From Chloroflexota bacterium (GTDB lineage: Bacteria > Chloroflexota > Ktedonobacteria > Ktedonobacterales > Ktedonobacteraceae): a stretch of DNA of 50,140 bases. The stretch spans positions 1 to 50,140 of the forward strand of contig VBHI01000211.1 in the NCBI GenBank assembly GCA_005881495.1, written 5' to 3'. Positions 9,187-17,646 of the stretch are shown one piece after another. Made by a program: the position numbers and the translations under genes. Within the stretch, counting starts at the first letter, position 1, and each line of letters starts with the position of its first letter. Below the pieces are notes generated by a model. That model saw nothing but the letters and a program-made list of their open reading frames with translations. It was not told the DNA's origin and did not search any database.

Positions 9187-9864
9187 TTATGGCTCCCCGT
9201 GCTGTTCCGACTCAGGCGCACTCGTTGTTTGATCCGTTGCGAGCAGTTGCTTGACAAGCTCGCGCGCCTTTTCAAGCGTAACGCCTGACTTGAGCAAGAT
9301 CTGGCTGGCAAGTCCCGCTTCTTCACGCAACAGGCCCAGCAGCAGGTGCTCTGTTCCAATATAGTGATGACCGAGGGATCGCGCCTCCTGTACAGCCAGC
9401 TCGATACTCGCTTTGCCCTGCTGCGTCATCCCAAGCTGGCCATCACCGACAGGCTGCTCCCCCGCCGGCTGCAACGTTTCGATTTGCTCCCGCACGTCGC
9501 TCGGCCGCACCTGTAACCGGTTCAGCACTCTGGCTCCGACCCCCTCCCACTCGCTCATGATCGCCAGCAACACATGCTCTGTTCCAACACCATCATGATG
9601 GTATCGATATGCTTCCTCTTTCGCCAGCGACAATACTTTGCGGGCTCGCTCAGTGAATCTAGCAAACGGGTGATCTGGCCCTGGCGATATGCTCGCAACG
9701 ACCCGTTGGCTCTCTACGAAGCTCTCGACACCCGCCGGGGTAAAGCGGTATTCACCAGCAATGCGATATCCGATCAATTCGCCTCGCGTGACCAGGCGCC
9801 TGACCGTCACCGGGTCGATCCGCAGTAATTCTGCGACCTCTTCTGTTGTCAGCAGACGTTCCAT
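9187..9864 (-). CDS. HTH-Clp_N fusion protein
   Basis: A 225-residue protein. Residues 1-50 are an excisionase/MerR-like HTH (LTTEEVAELLRIDPVTVRRL, then GYRIAGEYRF). Residues about 70-215 are a double Clp N-domain: FTERARKVLSLAKEEAYRYH, GTEHVLLAIMSE, then IELAVQEARSLGHHYIGTEH and LLLGLLREEAGLASQIL. There is no AAA+ ATPase module, so it is not a ClpC unfoldase. It could be a DNA-binding regulator that senses or recruits Clp substrates, which is inference. GAGGAGG precedes ATG 9864 by seven bases; this start is preferred over an upstream in-frame one lacking a site. A good promoter lies at 9910-9938. Confidence 0.9.
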   Translation of the reverse strand: MERLLTTEEVAELLRIDPVTVRRLVTRGELIGYRIAGEYRFTPAGVESFVESQRVVASISPGPDHPFARFTERARKVLSLAKEEAYRYHHDGVGTEHVLLAIMSEWEGVGARVLNRLQVRPSDVREQIETLQPAGEQPVGDGQLGMTQQGKASIELAVQEARSLGHHYIGTEHLLLGLLREEAGLASQILLKSGVTLEKARELVKQLLATDQTTSAPESEQHGEP

Positions 9865-9909
9865 AAATACCTCCTCAATAATCGAAATAAAAAAGACAGA
9901 TTTGAATAT

Positions 9910-9938
9910 AGTATAGATTACTTTGAGAGAATTTGCAA
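9910..9938 (-). promoter_or_regulatory. sigma-70-like promoter of the HTH-Clp_N gene
   Basis: On the minus strand TTGCAA (9938-9933), a 17-base spacer and TATACT (9915-9910) precede the GAGGAGG/ATG by about 40 bases. Spacing and both hexamers fit a housekeeping promoter. Confidence 0.65.
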
Positions 9939-10204
9939 TCATCGAGAATATTTGGATATCCTTCACATTTTTACAGCACTGCTGACTAGAGGCTGCTTGC
10001 TTTTGCTAGTGTAAAAAGTGACGTAATCTCAACTCAATTTGCCAATTCTTAACCGTATCTTTACCCACTTCTCCACACGCTCTTAACTGCTGCATGTTTC
10101 AATTTCAATGGCTCAATATGTAACACTCAATTGGATTCCCTTTCTTCGGCGGCGACCCTTCCACTGGCAATTTTGTTCTGTATTTCAAGTTAGGAGAAAC
10201 GTTT

Positions 10205-10851
10205 ATGAAACACTTTTTCAAGTCGAGACTCGTCTTGACACTTGTCACGTTGATACTGCTGGTAGGTACTATAGCTGTATCATTAGCAGGCATCACTCAC
10301 TCGCGCGCTGCGGCAGCCGCAAGCACGCCAAGCGGTGAGAGGATCCACGGTCAGAGCGTCCTCGAGCCCGTCTTCGACGACACGACCGGGAACGTCAACT
10401 TCGTCATGACGCCCCTCAAAGCTCCCTGAGGGCAAACCCAGCATCGTGGGCTCCTTTCTACGCCCCCGTCTACCCCCTCAGTGCCTCTGCGTCCGTTGGC
10501 ACGCTCCAGTGCACCCATATACCAGCCGACAACTGTCCCGATCATGGCCCGCCGATCGCCGGTGCCGCAGCATCGATCGTTCCTTCTGTCTATGGTGCCG
10601 GCGTGTTGGGTCACGACCACCTGATGGCGCCTCCAGGCAGTGGTGGTGACTTCAACATCGCTTGGGAGCCGATCCTCGTGCTCTTCACCAGTTCCGCGGC
10701 TGCGAACACTCACCTGACCACACTGGCGCAAATCAACGCAGCGGTCAACAGCGGTAATGCTTTCGAGGTCCCAAATCCGGCAGCCACCTTCCACTGCGAG
10801 GTTGTTCCGGCGAACATATACGCGAACTCCACCCCGGTCACCCCGGTCTGA
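10205..10851 (+). pseudogene. secreted protein of unknown function, one frameshift
   Basis: ATG 10205 follows AGGAGA. Residues 1-37 are a signal peptide (MKHFFKSRLVLTLVTLILLV then AGITHSRAAAAAS). The frame stops at 10427 after FVMTPLKAP. Coding clearly continues in frame +1 relative to window start through ANPASWAPFYAPVYPL, CTHIPADNCPDHGPP and VLGHDHLMAPPGSGGDF to TAG/TGA at 10851. One base near 10420-10430 therefore separates two halves of a roughly 215-residue exported protein. It has two cysteines in the middle part. The family is not recognised. A sequencing error could also give this pattern. Confidence 0.7.
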
Positions 10852-11034
10852 GATCACTGGTGAAGGGGTCGGGCGCCAGCCGCCGCGCTATGTCTCGGCC
10901 CGTCCCACGCTTGCCGCTGCGGAGAGCCGACTCCACTCGTCGGTCCGCGTGGTCCTTTACACCCACCGATCGGCCTCATCCTCAAATTAAGTGAGGCCGC
11001 TTGCTTCATAAAACAGAAAAGCCGAGGGCAGGAG

Positions 11035-11196
11035 ATGGCTACTCAGGTGCATCATGTTGGAGAGGCGATGTATCAATTCATGGTGGGCATGTTGGAAGGC
11101 CAATCGCTGCCAGAAATACAGGCATTGCTCTGGCGTTTCATCGAAGGAAGACCATCGGGAGAGGCGTTAGCCCGCCGCAAAGGTAAATCCCCTTGA
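11035..11196 (+). CDS. possible 53-residue protein
   Basis: An open frame starting MATQVHHVGEAMYQF and ending ARRKGKSP. The composition (amphipathic helix, basic end) could be a small regulator, but GGAG touches the ATG with no spacing. A competing minus-strand reading overlaps its end. Low support. Confidence 0.3.
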   Translation: MATQVHHVGEAMYQFMVGMLEGQSLPEIQALLWRFIEGRPSGEALARRKGKSP

Positions 11197-11364
11197 ATAC
11201 TGTATGTACACCTCCTTATCCGCAAAAAGGTATTGTATGTCGTCAACGTGCAAAGGCCACCAATCGTACAGCAAGATCTCAGCAGGTTGTCACATTGCTA
11301 CCCAGCCGACAATCAGAAAGCTCTCCCCAATAATCGCTAACATAAACGCCAGTATTTTATTCAT
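11167..11364 (-). pseudogene. possible small membrane protein with in-frame TGA
   Basis: From ATG 11364 (AGGA upstream) the frame reads MNKILAFMLAIIGESFLIVG then WVAM and TGA at 11292-11290. The same frame remains open and protein-like beyond the stop (PAEILLYDWWPLHVDD) to TAA at 11167. This looks like a 65-residue protein with a nonsense mutation. The rest of 11197-11578 holds no convincing gene. Confidence 0.35.
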
Positions 11365-11578
11365 TCATTCCTGACTCTGGGGCCTTGTCATAAGTTGATA
11401 TCATCAATTATAAGAGACCGAGAAGCCATATTATTCACCTGTGGTGAAGATTTTACCATGCATAACAGAAAACAACAAACTCAATCCAGGTTGAGCTTGT
11501 TCGGTGGTGGCGCTGCATTGCGCCCGCCCTCGCGCTACAACAACAAAATAATACGCAAAATGTGGCAACCCGAATCGT

Positions 11579-13121
11579 CCATGGTAGGGGCGATCCCTTG
11601 TGGCATTGCCTCCAAGTAAATCATAAATAGAAAGGACTCCTTTCAGGATTGAGTAGCATAGCGAGACTTACATTTGCGATGGGCATAGTGTGCCTGCCGT
11701 GGCTGGATCAGCTCTGGAGGCGGATAGCTCACCTCCTGCAAGGGCACCACGGGAGCCTGGATGTGCTTGCGCGTCGAGGGACCAATGACGCCCATGGCGC
11801 GCCCATAGACCAGCAGGAACGCTATCGGGTCCTCTCCCTGCGCCAGCAGCCGTGGTACATACCGCGTCAGCAGGGCCAGCGACACGTCAAAGGGATCCAC
11901 CTCGGCGCGTGCGGCCAGTTCCACCTGGAAGGCGTGCAGCAGTTGAGCCAGGAGCAGGCTGGCCCACACTTGCTGGTAGAGCACGCCCAGTTTGGCACTC
12001 CACAGCAGGCGCAGACCCAGGTGCTCTTTGAGTTCGCGAAACGCCAATTCGATATCCCATCTGCGCGCATACAAGCGAGCGATATCGGCGATGGAGAGTA
12101 CGGCCGGATCGAGCACATTGGTCAAGTAGGAGTAGCGCTGGCTGCCGACACGAAAACAGACCAGGCGCGCGACCTGAGCAGCCTGATCAGAGCGATACCT
12201 GCCCAGGTAGACCAGGGCATCGAAGACGCCATCGGCTTGATAATGGATGTGCAGCATCTGGTAACTGGTCTTGCCGACGGTGCGAGAGACGTACCAATAG
12301 CCCTGCTGCGAGAGGTCATCCAACCAGGGAAAGCTGAAATAGCCACGATCAAACAGGATGAGCGTGCCTTGGGCCAGACCACTGAGCATGGCACGGGCAT
12401 GCATCTTGCAATTAGCGGTAGCATCCAGCAGCACGTCGAGGCGCCGCCACTGCTGCAAGCGCACATCAAAGAGGCCCACCAGCCGTCCCGGCAGCAGGCG
12501 ACTGTCACCGTTAGGCACCTCGCGCACCCACGCCACCCAGCGCTTGACCTGGTCGAGCACGCTTTCATCGAGCGCCACCACCCCTGTGGCAAAGGCGGCC
12601 AGGCGCCGGTCCTCGTACGGCGCCAAGCGGGTGGCCAACCACGCCGAGAGCTGGCCAAAGAACGCCTGAAACGCGCAGATCCCGTCTTGCTCCAAACGGT
12701 CGTAGACCGCTTGATCGGACAGCGGCAGCCGAGGCAAGGGGCCAACGCCAAAGAAAGCAATCAGCCGCCACACCTCCGCCTGGCTGTGCAAGCCCCGCAA
12801 CAGGCACACCAGCACCGCCAGGCTCAGATGCCACGCACTGAGCGACACCGGGCGGCCTCGCGAGCGCGAGGAGGATGCTGCCTCCATAGGCAAGCTGACC
12901 AGCAGGTGTTCCAGGGTCTCATTGAGCGGTGCACCAGCAGCAGCAGATGGCTCCGATGCAGTATCATAGGTCATCAGAAGGATGCTCCTTTCGTACAAAA
13001 GGCTTGTTTTGAAAGCAGTATCCTTCATTTTTCGGCTCTTGGCAACTCGATCCTTCATCTCAGTCGGTTTCTACAAATGAATTACTTGGAGTCAATGCCA
13101 CCAGGGTCGCCCCTACAATGG
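11579..13121 (-). mobile_element. IS4-family element with long imperfect inverted ends
   Basis: The transposase is flanked by about 90-base imperfect inverted repeats. On the left CCATGGTAGGGGCGATCCCT is followed by TGGCATTGCCTCCAAGTAA, ATCATAAATAGAAA and AGGATTGAGTAGC. On the right, reading inward, CCATTGTAGGGGCGACCCTG is followed by TGGCATTGACTCCAAGTAA, TTCATTTGTAGAAA and AGGATCGAGTTGC. No clear target duplication is seen outside these ends. The outer 20 bases equal the dispersed repeat at 8757-8830, so either the element inserted inside such a repeat or those repeats are its ends. Confidence 0.75.
11643..12974 (-). CDS. IS4-family transposase
   Basis: 443 residues from MTYDTASEPS; AAGGAG lies ten bases upstream, better placed than upstream in-frame starts. 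The DDE triad is visible as VALDESVLDQ, LILFDRGYFSFPWL and the IS4 Y-(2)-R-(3)-E-(6)-K signature YARRWDIELAFRELKEHLGL. An N-terminal DUF4372/HTH-like region contains PVSLSAWHLSLAVL. The frame is intact and of normal length for IS4 members, so it may be active. Confidence 0.92.
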   Translation of the reverse strand: MTYDTASEPSAAAGAPLNETLEHLLVSLPMEAASSSRSRGRPVSLSAWHLSLAVLVCLLRGLHSQAEVWRLIAFFGVGPLPRLPLSDQAVYDRLEQDGICAFQAFFGQLSAWLATRLAPYEDRRLAAFATGVVALDESVLDQVKRWVAWVREVPNGDSRLLPGRLVGLFDVRLQQWRRLDVLLDATANCKMHARAMLSGLAQGTLILFDRGYFSFPWLDDLSQQGYWYVSRTVGKTSYQMLHIHYQADGVFDALVYLGRYRSDQAAQVARLVCFRVGSQRYSYLTNVLDPAVLSIADIARLYARRWDIELAFRELKEHLGLRLLWSAKLGVLYQQVWASLLLAQLLHAFQVELAARAEVDPFDVSLALLTRYVPRLLAQGEDPIAFLLVYGRAMGVIGPSTRKHIQAPVVPLQEVSYPPPELIQPRQAHYAHRKCKSRYATQS

Positions 13122-13179
13122 TACGGCTTGGCAAGCAGAGTCTTGAAAGCGGGGGGATGCTCCCAGCCGAGTGCCTGGT

Positions 13180-13959
13180 TTAGGAATACTGCCATCCTAT
13201 GTTCTTGAGCATTTGTTGGACGGACTGGGAGGCGTGCCGGAATAGATGTGGACGCAGGCGTAGGAGCAGATCGGGCCAGCGTGCCGCGCCCTCGCCCGCT
13301 GCCACGACACTACCATCGGGACGCGCGTCCTTTACGTGGATGTAGCGCAACCATGGCTGGATGGCCTGATAGCCTTCGGGGTAGGGTATTTGCCCGCATT
13401 GGATGAAATTGGCCGGGTCCAGGATGGCCTGGAAGTGGGCGTCGTTGACGCTTTGTAAGAGATCGACGCAGCGAGCGATGGTGTCACCGTAGATATCTTT
13501 CTCGTTTTCGTGCAGCAGTGTAATGTTGGCGGCACGCGCTCTTGCTGCTAGCTCTTTCAGCCTGCTGATTACTTCATCTCTCCACTGTAAGGGGTCAGAG
13601 TTATGCGCACGCTCAGCCCTGTTTGTCGCGGCCGTGGGGGGATAGAAGGAGAAGATGCGTATGTAGGGTGTTTGAAAAACGTGAGCCAGTTCGATAGCAT
13701 GATTGAAACGCTCCAGGTGGTGTGCGAAGGAGCTATTGATCGGCACCTTTCCGATAGGAGAACCGATAGCTGAGACCTTGATGTCCTGGGTAGAGAGCGC
13801 CTCCTTGATCCTGTGTACTTGCTGATCGGTGAGGTCGAGAACATTGGTATTCCAGACTCCGCGCAACTCCAGGAAGCGTATATTCTCCTGGTGGAGCACA
13901 GTGATCTGCTCGTCAAGGTCCGCGGAAATCTCATCTGCGAAAGCAGAAAGACGAATCAT
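13180..13959 (-). CDS. sugar phosphate isomerase/epimerase-like TIM barrel, possibly shortened
   Basis: 259 residues of the xylose isomerase-like (AP_endonuc_2) family. Conserved blocks are LSAFADEISADLDEQI, FLELRGVWNTNVLDL, TLLHENEKDIYGDT, ILDPANFIQCG and YIHVKDARPDGSVVAAGEG; the Glu, Asp and His residues bind a divalent metal. After RWPDLLLRLR the expected last barrel strand (a phenylalanine/serine-leucine-glutamate block) is missing and the text goes straight to PHLFRHASQSV. About a dozen residues may be deleted in frame. It overlaps the upstream Gfo/Idh gene by four bases, indicating one sugar or inositol-type catabolic operon. Substrate unknown. Confidence 0.85.
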   Translation of the reverse strand: MIRLSAFADEISADLDEQITVLHQENIRFLELRGVWNTNVLDLTDQQVHRIKEALSTQDIKVSAIGSPIGKVPINSSFAHHLERFNHAIELAHVFQTPYIRIFSFYPPTAATNRAERAHNSDPLQWRDEVISRLKELAARARAANITLLHENEKDIYGDTIARCVDLLQSVNDAHFQAILDPANFIQCGQIPYPEGYQAIQPWLRYIHVKDARPDGSVVAAGEGAARWPDLLLRLRPHLFRHASQSVQQMLKNIGWQYS

Positions 13960-15020
13960 AGAAATGTCACCTCCTGGTGTGTGCGGGCTGATTGGTAGAT
14001 GCCCAGAATAATCTCGACGGGATGGCGCGCGGCGTAGCCATCGACAAGCGGAGTGCCGTCTTCGTGAATGGCGCGGATCATATCGGCAATCTGCAAGGCA
14101 TGGCTGTAGCTGGAAAGCGCGGCGGGATTGTTTGCCGTAGCACCGCCACCGCCCTCGGATATTGTCTTACTCGATGTTGGATTGGTACCATACACTCCCA
14201 CCTGTGGAGCGTCAGCGCGGGCGAGATACAGGTAGGTCAGGTTGTCGTTTTCGATCACCGCAGAGCCTTTATCACCAAAGATCTCAATGCGCGTGGTTAC
14301 GCCGGGGTAAGCGCCAGTTGTGGCGGCGATGGTACCGAGTGCTCCATTTTTGAAGCGTAAGATGGCTACGGCCACGTCTTCCGTCTCTATACGATGCGCC
14401 AGCCGATCCGTATAGGCGTGGAGGCTCTTGACAGGGCCCATCAGCCACTGCAACAGATCAATGGAGTGGATAGCCTGGTTCATCAGGACACCTCCGCCGT
14501 CGAGTGCCCAGGTGCCGCGCCACGCTCCGCTGTCGTAGTACGCCTGCGAGCGCCACCAGGGAACGATGGCATTGCCGAGCACGAACTGACCGAAAGCTTG
14601 TTCTTTTGCGAGGGCATGTACCTGGAGGGAAGCGGGATCGAAACGGTGCTGGCTGATGACTGCCAGCTTCACTCCCATCTCTTGCTGCACGCGCAACATT
14701 TCGTCGATCGCAGGAAGCGTGATCTCCATTGGCTTCTCGACAATCACATGTCTTCCCGAGCGCATGGCCGCGCAGGCGTGCTCTCGATGGTTGCCACTGG
14801 GCGTACAGATGTTGACGACGTCCAACTCTTTGCGGTCCAAAATCTCCTGCAGGTTCGTATAGGCTGTGACATTATACATGTCAGCAAGCTTCTGGGCGTT
14901 AATGGGAGTGATACCGGCGACAGCCACAAACTGTGCGCCGGGTAGGTTGGTGATAGCTTCCGCGTGGGTTGAGCCGATCACGCCGCAACCGATGATGCCA
15001 AAGCGTAATGTATCTGTCAT
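13956..15020 (-). CDS. Gfo/Idh/MocA-family oxidoreductase
   Basis: 354 residues from MTDTLRFGIIGCGVIGSTHA. The Rossmann motif is GIIGCGVIGSTH, the catalytic lysine is in HVIVEKPMEI, and the C-terminal domain has GGGVLMNQAIHSIDLLQWL with the usual aspartate/histidine pair. It is an NAD(P)-dependent sugar or polyol dehydrogenase, exact substrate unknown. Start choice: an in-frame ATG four codons upstream (15032) exists, but the stop of an older upstream frame (TAA 15024-15022) sits two bases before ATG 15020, suggesting coupling there. The 3' end overlaps the isomerase start (ATGA). Confidence 0.9.
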   Translation of the reverse strand: MTDTLRFGIIGCGVIGSTHAEAITNLPGAQFVAVAGITPINAQKLADMYNVTAYTNLQEILDRKELDVVNICTPSGNHREHACAAMRSGRHVIVEKPMEITLPAIDEMLRVQQEMGVKLAVISQHRFDPASLQVHALAKEQAFGQFVLGNAIVPWWRSQAYYDSGAWRGTWALDGGGVLMNQAIHSIDLLQWLMGPVKSLHAYTDRLAHRIETEDVAVAILRFKNGALGTIAATTGAYPGVTTRIEIFGDKGSAVIENDNLTYLYLARADAPQVGVYGTNPTSSKTISEGGGGATANNPAALSSYSHALQIADMIRAIHEDGTPLVDGYAARHPVEIILGIYQSARTHQEVTFL

Positions 15021-15021
15021 A

Positions 15022-15231
15022 TTACTGTCCATTTTTTAGAGCTGCCTTTAGATGCTGAAAAAACTGTTGCTCGGTGTTGCGGTCCCGCCGCATCCTCCCA
15101 ATACACAACTTCCCGGCTCGTCACCGGTGTTAGACACGTTGCAAGGTCATTGGCCTGCCTAGCTCGCCGCTGCCGCCAGTGATTACGGCTGTTTGTTCCC
15201 GGATGTCGAAGAGTGTTTGCAGGTTTGTCAT
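15022..15231 (-). pseudogene. SDR dehydrogenase stub joined to a gene tail
   Basis: ATG 15231 opens MTNLQTLFDIREQTAVITGG then SGELGRPM, the nucleotide-binding start of a short-chain dehydrogenase (TGxxxLG), and stops after 33 codons at 15130. Further down, a separate frame reads NTEQQFFQHLKAALKNGQ and stops at 15022-15024. That looks like the last residues of another protein. Most of an SDR gene, and perhaps a second gene, have been deleted. The stub fits with the downstream Gfo/Idh and isomerase genes as part of one catabolic operon. Confidence 0.7.
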
Positions 15232-15286
15232 GGTAGTTACCTTACGCATTCCTGGCGGGGGTTGTCAAGCTGGGGAAATGTGTGAG

Positions 15287-16186
15287 TTATGATATCCAGA
15301 GGAAGCCGAAGCCGACCAGGATATAGACCAGCAATGTTGCGCCTACGAAGAGCATGGCTAAGCGAAGTTGCATGATACGGCTGAGGATAACGATTTCGGG
15401 AATGCTCAGGCCGGATGCGGCGAGCATGAAGGTGAGGACTACGGGTATGGAGGCTCCATGCTGAATAAGGGCGAACCCGATGGGGATGAGTAATAAAATG
15501 TCGGCGTAGATTACGCTGCCTAAGACTGCGGCGGCTGGGACGCCCAGGCCTACACCCCAACTACTGAGGTGAGCAACGGTGGCTGCAGGCACAAGCGCAT
15601 CTATCAGTATGCCAACCAGAGTGGCAAGCGCGAGCCATGGTAAGAATTTGCGTGTGAGCTGTTGTCCTAGCAGAGCGGCCTTTCTCAAGGCCACGCGGGG
15701 CGTTCCTGGGAGAGGCTCATCTTCTTCAAACCAGAGGTAGTCGCGCAGCGCTCTCTCACGGGGCACACGCCCTATCACCCAACCAACGGTGATGGCAGCG
15801 ACCAGGCAGGCAGTGTTGTAGAACAGCGTGATACGCCAGCCGAAGACGACCAGCAATAAGATCACGGCCCCTAGATTGATAGTTGGAGAGGCGAGAAGAA
15901 AAGAGACGGCTGGACCAAGTGGGATATCTGCCTCTATCATCCCCAGGAAAAGTGGGATGGCGGTGCAGGTGCAGAAAGGTGTCGCAGCGCCAAGGAGGGC
16001 GGCCAGCGTGCTGGCCGCCAGAGCTGACTGGCTGGTGAAAAGCTTGCGCAGCCTTGTAAATGAGATGGTTTGCTTCACATAAAAGGCAAGGGTTGCGGTG
16101 CTGAATAAGAGCACGCCTATGAAAACCAGCAGCGCGGGAAAGAACAGCAATCCTCGCCAGGGTAATGCAGAGGGCAATAGGTTCAT
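15287..16186 (-). CDS. ArsP/DUF318-type permease
   Basis: 299 residues with about eight membrane segments in two repeats. The first repeat carries the family hallmark ATPFCTCTAIPLFLGM and SPTINLGAVILL. The second carries LGSVIYADILLLIPIGFAL. A cytoplasmic loop (FEEDEPLPGTPR) separates them. Relatives export organoarsenicals or act as uncharacterised permeases. The cysteine pair FCTC is the metalloid-binding candidate, but the substrate here is unproven. No ars regulator is adjacent. Confidence 0.85.
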   Translation of the reverse strand: MNLLPSALPWRGLLFFPALLVFIGVLLFSTATLAFYVKQTISFTRLRKLFTSQSALAASTLAALLGAATPFCTCTAIPLFLGMIEADIPLGPAVSFLLASPTINLGAVILLLVVFGWRITLFYNTACLVAAITVGWVIGRVPRERALRDYLWFEEDEPLPGTPRVALRKAALLGQQLTRKFLPWLALATLVGILIDALVPAATVAHLSSWGVGLGVPAAAVLGSVIYADILLLIPIGFALIQHGASIPVVLTFMLAASGLSIPEIVILSRIMQLRLAMLFVGATLLVYILVGFGFLWIS

Positions 16187-16210
16187 GAGCCTCTCCGTGA
16201 ACTGCTTGAA

Positions 16211-16855
16211 TTATGGCAGCAGATGTGGATCGCCCAGGGGCGCCATTACTGTCTCAGCAGTCTCATAGTGGGTAAAAAATTCCTCTGTACTATGACTGTT
16301 ACCCGGTTTCTCCAGCATCTCTCTGAAGCGGGTTCTATGCATATACCTGGGCCGGTGGAGGGTATTGTATGAGCAGAAAGGCATAATCTTACCATCGGGT
16401 AGGACGTGGTGGACACAACACTTTTTGGCTGAACGAACGTCAAAATTCCAGGCATCCATGAAGGCAATAATGACGATACGGAACATATTCGCGTAGAGCA
16501 CACTGCCGTGCTCTTTTTGCGTCAATGCCTGTGGAGCCACCGGTAGGCAACAACTAAAGTCGCGCAAGGCATTGATTGTGCTCAACGGCATGGAGGCTGA
16601 CCAGAGGCGCATTAGTGCCTCACCAACAACGTTCTTCATATCGTCAATACGGAAGTTGATCTGGTTGCCAATCACATCCAGGTAAGCTTTCACATCGATG
16701 TAGCGCGGCAGAGGCTTTACCTTGTTGCCCTTGACGTAGGCGTAGGTCATGCTGATGCAGTCACTATGACAGGGTAGGAGCACAAAGTCCGTCTTGAGGA
16801 ACATGCCTCCTGTCTGCTCATCGATCGCCCTAATTACATCGGGAACAGTGGTGCG
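16211..16855 (-). pseudogene. C-terminal half of an MJ0619-type radical SAM protein
   Basis: The frame carries family blocks TTVPDVIRAIDEQTGGMF, DFVLLPCHSDCISM, LPRYIDVKAYLDVI, FMDAWNFDVRSAKKCCVHHV and PDGKIMPFCSYNTLH. These match the C-terminal, cysteine-rich part of MJ0619-like radical SAM enzymes, a group that includes tetraether lipid synthase and pterin methyltransferases. The N-terminal part with the CxxxCxxC cluster is missing. Similarity runs right up to 16855, where the 282-bp repeat begins, so the repeat marks the break. ATG 16804 is only the first remaining methionine. Not expected to be functional. Confidence 0.75.
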
Positions 16856-17137
16856 GTCATTTTTTCAGGAAGTGAGGGGATAGGGGATGAGCGCGGCGCT
16901 CCCGGAAATGCTCGCTAATTGGGTGAAATAGCGAGTAAATTGCTCGGTATTTTTTCGGAAGGAGATGAGACGTGGTCGAATCGGTTATTTAATGAAACCT
17001 TCAGTCTTCTCTATCGTATCATATGGAAACAAGGACAGATATTGTAAGACGCTACGAAGTGTGTCAACCTGGTCACGGATTCCCTCATACCTTCAAGTTG
17101 TTTCGTGATAAGAGTGAAAGCGTGCGTCATATGTTCC
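16856..17137. repeat. 282-bp direct repeat, copy 1
   Basis: Identical to 17647-17928 without gaps except one base (A 16938 versus T 17729). It contains hairpins GAGCGCGGCGCTC and CTCGCTA...TAGCGAG, and a minus-strand tail of codons (MTHAFTLITKQLEGMRES and onward to a stop at 17011). Its left edge cuts the radical SAM gene and its right edge cuts lgt. No terminal inverted repeat or target duplication is visible. Confidence 0.97.
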
Positions 17138-17535
17138 CCCAGCAGGTTGCCGAGTCGTCCAATAGCCTGTGCCAGCGGTAGGGCGAGAGCGAAGACATCA
17201 CCTGTGGAGTATTTGATATGGCTAAAGCGTTTGACCAGGAGTACAGCTATATAGCCGCCGAAGAAGGCACCTGTCCAGGCCTGGCCACTATACCATAAAT
17301 ACGGGAGGTCCTTGATGAAGGTAGCGGGCCCAAGAAAAAGCAGCATACTGAGTTTGGCGCCAATAAGGCCACCAGCCAGAGCGCCCAGTGCTACCCGTAA
17401 AATCGCTTCAGTGGCACGGTTGAGTCGCTTCGCTTCGTAGTAGGTTACGATCCCGCCAACAATGAAGGCGCAGAGAAACAGCAGTGAGTAGGTAGAAATA
17501 GCGAAGGGTCCCAGGTGTAGCCATGGATACATCAC
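17138..17535 (-). pseudogene. lgt: truncated prolipoprotein diacylglyceryl transferase
   Basis: ATG 17535 follows AGGAGGAAGGTG. The protein starts MMYPWLHLGPFAISTYSLLF and retains the first four membrane segments, with GALAGGLIGAKLSMLL and YLWYSGQAWTGAFFGGYIAV. It ends within ALPLAQAIGRLGNLLG, before the essential arginine/histidine-rich second half. The frame then runs into repeat copy 1 and stops at 17011. Lgt transfers diacylglycerol to prelipoprotein cysteines; this copy cannot be active. Membership in the family is clear. Confidence 0.9.
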
Positions 17536-17646
17536 CTTCCTCCTCTCTTGCTCATTTGAGCAATAAAAACATAGAGTGGGACGAGGAATTTACAAATGGG
17601 TATGAGTTTAAGTCTAGCACTACTATAACATAAAAAAAGGGTCTAA

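Noticed and set aside
11649..13208. 519-codon plus-strand frame opposite the IS4 transposase
   Set aside because: The minus strand has the full DDE transposase; the plus frame is an antisense shadow without family features.
16187..17010. A tRNA or small RNA in the hairpin-rich part of the 282-bp repeat
   Set aside because: Hairpins are short and do not form a cloverleaf; no tRNA consensus is seen.
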